Positions 58,524-64,000 of a DNA stretch of 64,000 bases are shown piece after piece. Origin of the DNA: Henriciella sp. (lineage in GTDB: Bacteria; Pseudomonadota; Alphaproteobacteria; Caulobacterales; Hyphomonadaceae). The stretch spans positions 62,001-126,000 of the forward strand of contig JABSPZ010000009.1 of assembly GCA_013213785.1 (NCBI GenBank), given 5' to 3'. How positions within the stretch are numbered: the first letter of the stretch is position 1; the number at the start of each line of letters is the position of its first letter. The position numbers and the translations under genes were made by a program. Under the pieces are notes generated by a model that searched no databases, was not told the DNA's origin, and saw only the letters and a program-made list of their open reading frames with translations.

Positions 58524-60419
58524 ATGCTTCAGAGATCCATCTTGGTAAGCGCGCTAGCGGTTGGGCTTTCGGCCTGCGTTAATGTTGATCTTCAATCGGC
58601 CGAGGCGCCGTCGGTAAAGCCTGATCTGGTAGAAGCGGCAAGCGAGCCGATTATTGGCCCAGGTGACCGGATGCCGTCCGGCCGAGACATCGGAACCCGG
58701 TCCGCCGTCGTCGCGCCAAACGCAGCGGCGGCGACCGCGCACCCGTTGGCGACCCAGACGGCTCTGGACGTCATGAAAGATGGCGGCACAGCGATGGACG
58801 CCGCGATTGCTGCGAATGCTATGCTAGGTCTGGTAGAGCCGACCGGGAATGGCATTGGCGGGGATCTTTACGCGATTGTCTGGGACCCGAAGACCAAACA
58901 GCTCTATGGCTATAATGGCTCTGGTAAGTCGCCGATGGGCGCGACCTTGGAAGACATGCAAGCCAAGGCCGACGCCTTCATGGACGGCGAAGAAATCCCG
59001 CCTTTTGGTGCTGCGCCCGTCACAGTTCCTGGCACAATCGATGGCTGGTATGCGCTGCACGAACGGTTCGGCAAGCGCGATATGGCTGATAACCTGAAGC
59101 CTGCGATCGAGTATGCCCGCAACGGCGCCCCCATCCCGGAAGTCATCGCCTTCTATTGGCAGTTTGGGCCTCAGCGTTTTGGGCCAGCTGCCGAAAGCGG
59201 CATGCTGGAAGAGTATGAAAATGCAAAAGACACGTTCTTTTCGCCGACACCAGTGGAGGGCTCGCTGTTCCGCAACCCGGACTTGGCTGACACGCTGACC
59301 AAGGTCGCCCTGAATGGCCGAGATGCTTTCTACAAAGGCTCTATCGCGCGGACTATGGACAGCTATTTCGAGCGGATTGGCGGTTACCTTCGCTATGAAG
59401 ACTTTGCCGCCCACCAAGGCGAATGGGCCGAGCCGCTTTGCGTTGAATACCGTGACCTCGTGAAACTCTGCGAACTGGGGCCAAACACGCAAGGCGTCGC
59501 GGCCTTGCAGATGCTGGAGATGCTAGAGCGCTTTGACCTGCGCTCCATGGGCTTCGGGTCGCCGGACAGCTTGATGGCGCAGATCGAGGCCAAGCGCCTC
59601 GCTTTTGCGGACCGTGCGGCAGGCTATGCTGATCCGGCCTTTAGCGGCATCGATCCTAAAGTCTTCATTCGCCCGGGCTATAATGCAGAGCGTGGTGAAG
59701 CGATCGATATCACCCAGGCCATGGTGCCGCCTGCGCCGGGCTTTGCGGACGCTGATGCCAAGCTTGAAGATGGCGATACGACTTATCTCACCGTCACAGA
59801 CAAAGACGGCATGATGGTGTCTTTGATTCAGTCAAACTATCGCGGCATGGGATCTGGCCTCGTGGCAGACGGTCTTGGCTTCATGTTCCAGGATCGCGGC
59901 CAATTGTTTAGCCTCGATCCTGAGCATCCCAATGTGTTTGAGCCAGGCAAACGACCGTTCCACACCATCATTCCAGCCTTCGCCTTCAAAAAGGATATGC
60001 CAGGCTGTCAGGTCCGCTCTGTCGCCGCCGAAGAAGCCTGTCCATATGAGCCTTGGCTGAGCTTTGGCCTTATGGGCGGCGGAATGCAGCCGCAAGGCCA
60101 TGTCCAGGTTATCCTCAACCTCATCGACTATGACATGGGTCTGCAGGAAGCTGGCGACGCGGCGCGCTGGGAACATCGCGGTGGCTGTGAGCCAACGGAT
60201 GGCCTCAATGGCGACGCGTGCGAAACCGATATGGGCAAGGTCCATCTCGAAAGCGGAATTCCTGTCGAGACACGCGCGGAGCTTGAACGGCGCGGGCATG
60301 AAGTGGAATGCTGCCGGGCAAATGGCGGCGGCTACCAAGCGATCATGCGCCACTTTGAAAGCGGCGCCTGGATTGCAGCGACCGAGATGCGCAAAGACGG
60401 TAACGCTGACGGGTACTAG
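58524..60419 (+). CDS. ggt: Gamma-glutamyltransferase family protein
   Basis: A 631-residue exported lipoprotein (MLQRSILVSALAVGLSAC) of the gamma-glutamyltranspeptidase family, which self-cleaves before a catalytic threonine. The N-terminal subunit shows 'ATAHPLATQTALDVMKDGGTAMDAAIAANAMLGLVEPTGNGIGGD'-like blocks. The new N-terminus of the small subunit is expected at the TT of GDTTYLTVTD, followed by 'GMMVSLIQSNYRGMGSGLV' and 'LMGGGMQPQGHVQ'. It breaks down glutathione and other gamma-glutamyl compounds in the periplasm. The isolated cysteine-rich tail (REECC-like, VECCRANGGG) is a mild oddity. Confidence 0.9.
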   Translation: MLQRSILVSALAVGLSACVNVDLQSAEAPSVKPDLVEAASEPIIGPGDRMPSGRDIGTRSAVVAPNAAAATAHPLATQTALDVMKDGGTAMDAAIAANAMLGLVEPTGNGIGGDLYAIVWDPKTKQLYGYNGSGKSPMGATLEDMQAKADAFMDGEEIPPFGAAPVTVPGTIDGWYALHERFGKRDMADNLKPAIEYARNGAPIPEVIAFYWQFGPQRFGPAAESGMLEEYENAKDTFFSPTPVEGSLFRNPDLADTLTKVALNGRDAFYKGSIARTMDSYFERIGGYLRYEDFAAHQGEWAEPLCVEYRDLVKLCELGPNTQGVAALQMLEMLERFDLRSMGFGSPDSLMAQIEAKRLAFADRAAGYADPAFSGIDPKVFIRPGYNAERGEAIDITQAMVPPAPGFADADAKLEDGDTTYLTVTDKDGMMVSLIQSNYRGMGSGLVADGLGFMFQDRGQLFSLDPEHPNVFEPGKRPFHTIIPAFAFKKDMPGCQVRSVAAEEACPYEPWLSFGLMGGGMQPQGHVQVILNLIDYDMGLQEAGDAARWEHRGGCEPTDGLNGDACETDMGKVHLESGIPVETRAELERRGHEVECCRANGGGYQAIMRHFESGAWIAATEMRKDGNADGY

Positions 60420-60427
60420 GGAGATGA

Positions 60428-60513
60428 AAGCGGCCAGTCCGCGTACAGTCTTTGGTCTCGTCTAAGTTACTATATGTGGCTTTGAAAGCCTGCGCGGACT
60501 GGCAAAGCCGCTT
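60428..60513. other. Long structured inverted repeat before the DNA ligase gene
   Basis: AAGCGG (60428-60433) and CCAGTCCGCG (60434-60443) are matched by CGCGGACTGG (60493-60502) and, after a 5-base bulge, CCGCTT (60508-60513), a 16-bp broken stem. Inside the loop GGCTT-TGA-AAGCC (60478-60490) forms a second hairpin. There is no T-tract on the plus strand. It may be a structured RNA, a leader of the ligase mRNA or an unusual terminator of ggt. Confidence 0.5.
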
Positions 60514-60600
60514 CCAACGGTGACGACCATAGCACAAAGTTGACGTAACGACAATTTGGCGCGCTGGACCCAGGCGGTCTCGCGCGCCATATGACCTTCC

Positions 60601-62229
60601 ATGGAAGCCTTCGCGAATCTCCTTGAGCGCCTATTGCTGACCCCGGCGCGAAACGGGAAACTGGCCTTGATGGCGAACTATTTCGCCACCGTACCTGATC
60701 CTGAGCGCGGTTGGGCGCTTGCTGCTTTGACGAATGAGATTGACCTGCCAGGCGTTAAAGCGGGCCTGGTGCGGCGCTTGGTTGAGAGCAAAGTCGATCA
60801 CGAGCTGTTTCGGCTGTCCTATGACTTTGTCGGCGACTTGGCGGATACGGTGAGCCTGATCTGGCCAAGCGAGCATGGCGCAAACTATGTCCCGACCCTG
60901 AGCGAAGTCGTGACCGAACTCTCAGAAGCCACCAAAGCCCAAGGTGAGAGACTGATAGAGGGCTGGCTGAATGCGCTGGATGCGCGCGGGCGTTGGGCCC
61001 TTCTGAAGCTGGTAACGGGCGGGCTGCGCATCGGTGTTTCGGCGCGGCTTGCGAAAGTTGCTGCGGCTCAGTTTGGAGGCGTAGAACCGAGCGAAGTAGA
61101 AGAGATCTGGCACGGCCTTGAGCCGCCTTATCTCTCGCTCTTTGCCTGGCTGGAAGGCAACGCCGAAAAACCCAAACCAGATGTCGCCGCGCCGTTCCGG
61201 CCGGTCATGCTGGCACATCCGCTGGTTGCTAAGAAAGACCGAGACAATCCGGGTGCGGTCGATCCAGATTTGATCACGGCGGCGACCTTTGCTGCGGAAT
61301 GGAAATATGACGGCATCCGCGTGCAAGCCGTGTCCGAAGCGGGCGTTCGCCGGATCTATACGCGGACGGGCGACGATATCAGCCATACGTTCCCGGACGT
61401 CCTCGCCGCCATGGATTTCGAGGCGGCGATTGATGGTGAGCTTCTGGTGCGCGCGCAAGATGGTGGCGTTGCGCCGTTTAACGAGTTGCAGCAGCGGCTA
61501 AACCGAAAAACCGTCTCCAAGAAACAAATGGACGCCCGGCCGGCTTTTATTCGCGCCTATGACTTACTGGTCGAAGGCAAAGAAGACCTGCGCGCGATGA
61601 GGTTCGAAGACCGCCGCGCTCGGCTTGAGACTTTTGTCGGCAATCTCGAGACGGACCGGATTGACCTCTCTCCGATCGTCGCAATCGAAAGCATCGAAGT
61701 GCTCGAGCATGCGCGCAACAATCCGCCAGCGCCGGAAATCGAAGGCCTTATGCTCAAAAGATGGGACAGCGTCTACGAAGCAGGGCGCCCTAAAGGCCCT
61801 TGGTTTAAATGGAAACGCGATCCGTTCTTGATCGATGCGGTGATGCTCTATGCCCAACGCGGGCATGGCCGGCGATCCAGTTTCTACTCGGATTTCACGT
61901 TTGGCGTTTGGCGCGAAATTGACGGGGAAGATCGGCTCACGCCGGTGGGGAAAGCCTATTTTGGGTTTACTGATGACGAGCTCAAACAGCTTGATAAATT
62001 CGTTCGCGACAACACGATAGAACGGTTCGGGCCGGTGCGATCTGTCACCGCAACGAAAGAAAAGGGCCTCGTCTTTGAAGTTGCGTTTGAGGGCCTACAG
62101 CGTAGCCCAAGGCACAAGTCGGGAATCGCTATGCGGTTCCCGCGGATCAACAGAATTCGCTGGGACAAACCGAGCGCGGAGGCGGACCGGTTGGAGAACT
62201 TAGAGGCCTTGCTGCCCGAGAATGCGTGA
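60601..62229 (+). CDS. ATP-dependent DNA ligase (PP_1105/TIGR04120 type)
   Basis: A 542-residue ATP-dependent DNA ligase with an N-terminal DNA-binding domain (about 1-200), an adenylation domain with the lysine nucleophile K235 in EWKYDGIRVQ, 'DGELLV', 'EGLMLKRWDSVYEAGRPKGPWFKWKRD' (motifs IV-V) and a C-terminal OB fold. This type normally sits beside an Lhr-like helicase, a ligase-associated exonuclease and a metallophosphoesterase in a DNA-repair cassette; none of those lies in the window. It is followed after 34 bases by an EamA transporter. Confidence 0.9.
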   Translation: MEAFANLLERLLLTPARNGKLALMANYFATVPDPERGWALAALTNEIDLPGVKAGLVRRLVESKVDHELFRLSYDFVGDLADTVSLIWPSEHGANYVPTLSEVVTELSEATKAQGERLIEGWLNALDARGRWALLKLVTGGLRIGVSARLAKVAAAQFGGVEPSEVEEIWHGLEPPYLSLFAWLEGNAEKPKPDVAAPFRPVMLAHPLVAKKDRDNPGAVDPDLITAATFAAEWKYDGIRVQAVSEAGVRRIYTRTGDDISHTFPDVLAAMDFEAAIDGELLVRAQDGGVAPFNELQQRLNRKTVSKKQMDARPAFIRAYDLLVEGKEDLRAMRFEDRRARLETFVGNLETDRIDLSPIVAIESIEVLEHARNNPPAPEIEGLMLKRWDSVYEAGRPKGPWFKWKRDPFLIDAVMLYAQRGHGRRSSFYSDFTFGVWREIDGEDRLTPVGKAYFGFTDDELKQLDKFVRDNTIERFGPVRSVTATKEKGLVFEVAFEGLQRSPRHKSGIAMRFPRINRIRWDKPSAEADRLENLEALLPENA

Positions 62230-62263
62230 TGGACAAGTTGTCGAAGCCTGATAGGGCGGGTCG

Positions 62264-63172
62264 ATGAATTTTCGCGATTTCTTGTTACTTTCAGCGGTGT
62301 GCTTCGTTTGGGGCTTGAACCTGGTTGTAACGCGTTGGGTTGTTGCGGATGCAGGTGTTCCACCGCTCTTTTTCGCCGCGATGCGGTTTGCGGGGATCGC
62401 GCTCGTTTTGTTTTGGTTTTTAAGACCGATCCCAAAAAACCTCGGGACGCTGTTCTTAATTGCCATGGGTATGGGCGCGGTCCACTTTGCATTTCTCTTT
62501 ATGGGGCTAGCAAATGCCGAAGCGAGTTCGGTCTCCGTTGTAGGTCAACTCGGAGTGCCGTTCTCAACTTTGATGAGCATGGCTTTCCTGGGCGAAGTGG
62601 TGGGTTGGCGCCGAGGCTTGGGGATCATGCTCGCCTTCGCGGGCGCGATTTTGATCGCCGTTGATCCGAACACGTTCCAGCTTAGCTTTGGCCTCCTATA
62701 CGTCGTCTTTGCGGCGCTGATCGCATCTGGAGCAGGCATCCTGATGAAGCGCATGCCGTCGATTAGCGCGTTACAAATGCAGGCCTGGATCGGTCTGTTT
62801 AGTTTCGCGCCGTTGTTCGCAGTTTCCGGGCTCCTGGAGAGTGATCAAAATGGCTGGGGCGCCTTTATCGAGGGCGGTTGGCTAGTTTGGCTCGCAACTG
62901 CCTTTGCCGTGCTCGGCGTCAGCGTTTTTGGTCACGGTTGTTTCTACAATCTGATCAAGAAGTACGATATCTCTCTGCTCTCGCCGTTGACGCTGATGAC
63001 GCCGGTATGGGGCGTTGTGCTCAGTATCGTGATGCTGGGAGAGGTCCTGACATTGCAGTTAGTTGTCGGGGCGGCCATTTCATTAGGCGGCGTGTTTGTT
63101 ATTCTCATCCGTCCCAACAGCGCCATGCCTGAGGCGGCGCTTGGCGATAAGGTGAGAGGCAAGAAAGAATGA
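62264..63172 (+). CDS. EamA/DMT-family transporter
   Basis: A 302-residue inner-membrane protein with about ten transmembrane helices in two EamA repeats ('AVCFVWGLNLVVTRWVV' opening repeat 1, 'YVVFAALIASGAGILMKRM' opening repeat 2, and 'PLTLMTPVWGVVLSIVMLGE' near the end). The family exports amino acids or metabolites; substrate unknown. Its stop overlaps the start of the amidase gene by four bases (ATGA), so the two are co-translated. Confidence 0.9.
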   Translation: MNFRDFLLLSAVCFVWGLNLVVTRWVVADAGVPPLFFAAMRFAGIALVLFWFLRPIPKNLGTLFLIAMGMGAVHFAFLFMGLANAEASSVSVVGQLGVPFSTLMSMAFLGEVVGWRRGLGIMLAFAGAILIAVDPNTFQLSFGLLYVVFAALIASGAGILMKRMPSISALQMQAWIGLFSFAPLFAVSGLLESDQNGWGAFIEGGWLVWLATAFAVLGVSVFGHGCFYNLIKKYDISLLSPLTLMTPVWGVVLSIVMLGEVLTLQLVVGAAISLGGVFVILIRPNSAMPEAALGDKVRGKKE

Positions 63173-63948
63173 AGATCGAGGCGCATCCCAGCCCGAATTT
63201 CAATGACCGCAAAGCGCCGGTCGATATGCTTGTGTTTCACTATACCGGGATGGAGACAGGCCAAGCGGCGCTGGACCGCATGTGTGATCCAGAAGCTGAG
63301 GTTTCCGCTCACTATATGATCTGGGAAGATGGCCGCATTGTGCAGCTTGTTGGCGAAGACAAACGCGCCTGGCATGCTGGTGTGTCGAGCTGGAAGGGCG
63401 AGACTGATCTAAACTCCAGGTCAATCGGCATCGAGATCGTCAATGGTGGTCATGATTGGCCGTTGCCTGGTGATCGACTTCCGCCCTTTCCAGAGGTCCA
63501 GATCGACGCGCTCATTAAACTCACGCATGGCATCATGGACCGATGGGATATCCCGCAACAGCGGATTGTTGGGCATTCTGACATCGCGCCGGCGCGGAAG
63601 CAGGATCCGGGAGAGCATTTTCCTTGGGCAAAGCTCTCCCGATTTGGGATCGGCCTATGGCCATCTTCTTTGCTGGATGGCGCGTCCGGCTCAAAAGCGT
63701 CGGCCAAAGGCCCGCAGCTTATCGGGCGCGGCCTTGGGCCTGGCGATGATAAAAAAGCGGTGAGCCGCATGCAGACAATGCTTGCTGGCATTGGTTACGA
63801 GATCGAGGCTACCGGCACCTATGATAAGGCGACGGAAACAGTTGTGTGCGCCTTCCAAAGGCGTTGGCTTCAAGACCAAGTGACCGGTCTCGCCGACCTG
63901 CGCACGCTCCGCATGATCGGTCTGATGCATCCGCAATATCTGCGCTAA
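63169..63948 (+). CDS. N-acetylmuramoyl-L-alanine amidase (AmpD-like) with peptidoglycan-binding domain
   Basis: A 259-residue amidase_2 zinc enzyme that cuts the amide between muramic acid and the stem peptide. Zinc ligands are expected at H24 in LVFHYTGM and in 'IVGHSDIAPARKQDPG' (His and Asp). Other AmpD landmarks are 'SAHYMIWEDGRIVQLV', 'AWHAGVSSWKG' and 'SIGIEIVNGG'. A C-terminal PG_binding_1-like repeat (about 190-258) is present. No signal peptide is visible, so a cytosolic wall-recycling role like AmpD is likely. Start overlaps the transporter stop. Confidence 0.92.
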   Translation: MKIEAHPSPNFNDRKAPVDMLVFHYTGMETGQAALDRMCDPEAEVSAHYMIWEDGRIVQLVGEDKRAWHAGVSSWKGETDLNSRSIGIEIVNGGHDWPLPGDRLPPFPEVQIDALIKLTHGIMDRWDIPQQRIVGHSDIAPARKQDPGEHFPWAKLSRFGIGLWPSSLLDGASGSKASAKGPQLIGRGLGPGDDKKAVSRMQTMLAGIGYEIEATGTYDKATETVVCAFQRRWLQDQVTGLADLRTLRMIGLMHPQYLR

Positions 63949-64000
63949 CTCAATTCGAGACAGTGGCGATCGCCCTCACGAGCAATGCTAAAACCACGTT
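63949..64000. other. Window edge after the amidase gene
   Basis: The last 52 bases hold no recognisable gene start, terminator or repeat. Confidence 0.5.

Noticed and set aside
1-64000. CRISPR arrays, tRNA/rRNA genes, insertion sequences, prophage or integrase genes
   Set aside because: No regular direct repeats with spacers, no cloverleaf with a TTC loop outside coding sequence, and no transposase or integrase motif was seen on either strand.

Overview
The window reads as a typical stretch of an alphaproteobacterial chromosome, most likely a marine, Caulobacter/Hyphomonas-like member. This rests on gene content and order, not on a database search: sdhCDAB, CobS/CobT, the argH-lptM-lysA-TIGR02302 block, UrcA-type small secreted proteins, EI-Ntr (ptsP) next to lysC, and a Caulobacter-style cpa/tad pilus locus. 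Base composition is moderately GC-rich and even. I see no phage, transposon, CRISPR array, rRNA or tRNA.

Layout. 0.1-3.5 kb: succinate dehydrogenase operon sdhCDAB with a strong bidirectional terminator. 3.6-4.6 kb: two paralogous UrcA-like secreted proteins sharing a leader hairpin. 4.8-9.1 kb: divergent GNAT/polysaccharide deacetylase pair, xthA, a DUF3108 protein and rpmB (L28). 9.2-19.4 kb: YtcJ-like amidohydrolase, alpha/beta hydrolase, CobS and CobT split by a GT87 membrane protein, a phytase-fold esterase-like lipoprotein, a TauE/SafE permease and a TlpA thioredoxin. 19.5-25.0 kb: argH-lptM-lysA-TIGR02302, with two successive TTG starts. 25.0-30.6 kb: two exported methyltransferase-like lipoproteins flanking a small heat-shock protein, a predicted small RNA, a glycosyltransferase/galE pair and a PaaI thioesterase. 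30.7-41.4 kb: GST, rimM, threonine ammonia-lyase, M1 metallopeptidase with a DUF6702 partner, two double-FKBP lipoproteins, DUF924, ubiG and lysC. 41.5-44.6 kb: ptsP overlapping a RodZ-like HTH/membrane protein.

44.6-56.0 kb is the Flp/Tad (cpa) tight-adherence pilus locus. A free-standing secretin-N-domain protein is divergent from two Flp pilins; the second pilin is only 49 codons long. These are followed by cpaA (prepilin peptidase), cpaB, cpaC (secretin), cpaD, cpaE, cpaF (ATPase), tadB and tadC, with a TadD-like TPR lipoprotein on the opposite strand. No TadE/F/G minor pilins lie in the window. 56.1-64 kb: M17 leucyl aminopeptidase, soxR with a clear SoxR operator divergent from a glyoxalase-family gene, gamma-glutamyltransferase, an orphan ATP-dependent DNA ligase, an EamA transporter and an AmpD-like amidase.

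I found no wholly new multi-gene system. The best non-textbook signals are at the RNA level: a predicted ~86-nt sRNA gene with promoter, operator palindrome, C-rich loop and terminator (26720-26840); a ROSE-type RNA thermometer before the small heat-shock gene (26079-26134); the duplicated structured leader in front of both Flp pilins; and a long structured inverted repeat before the DNA ligase (60428-60513).
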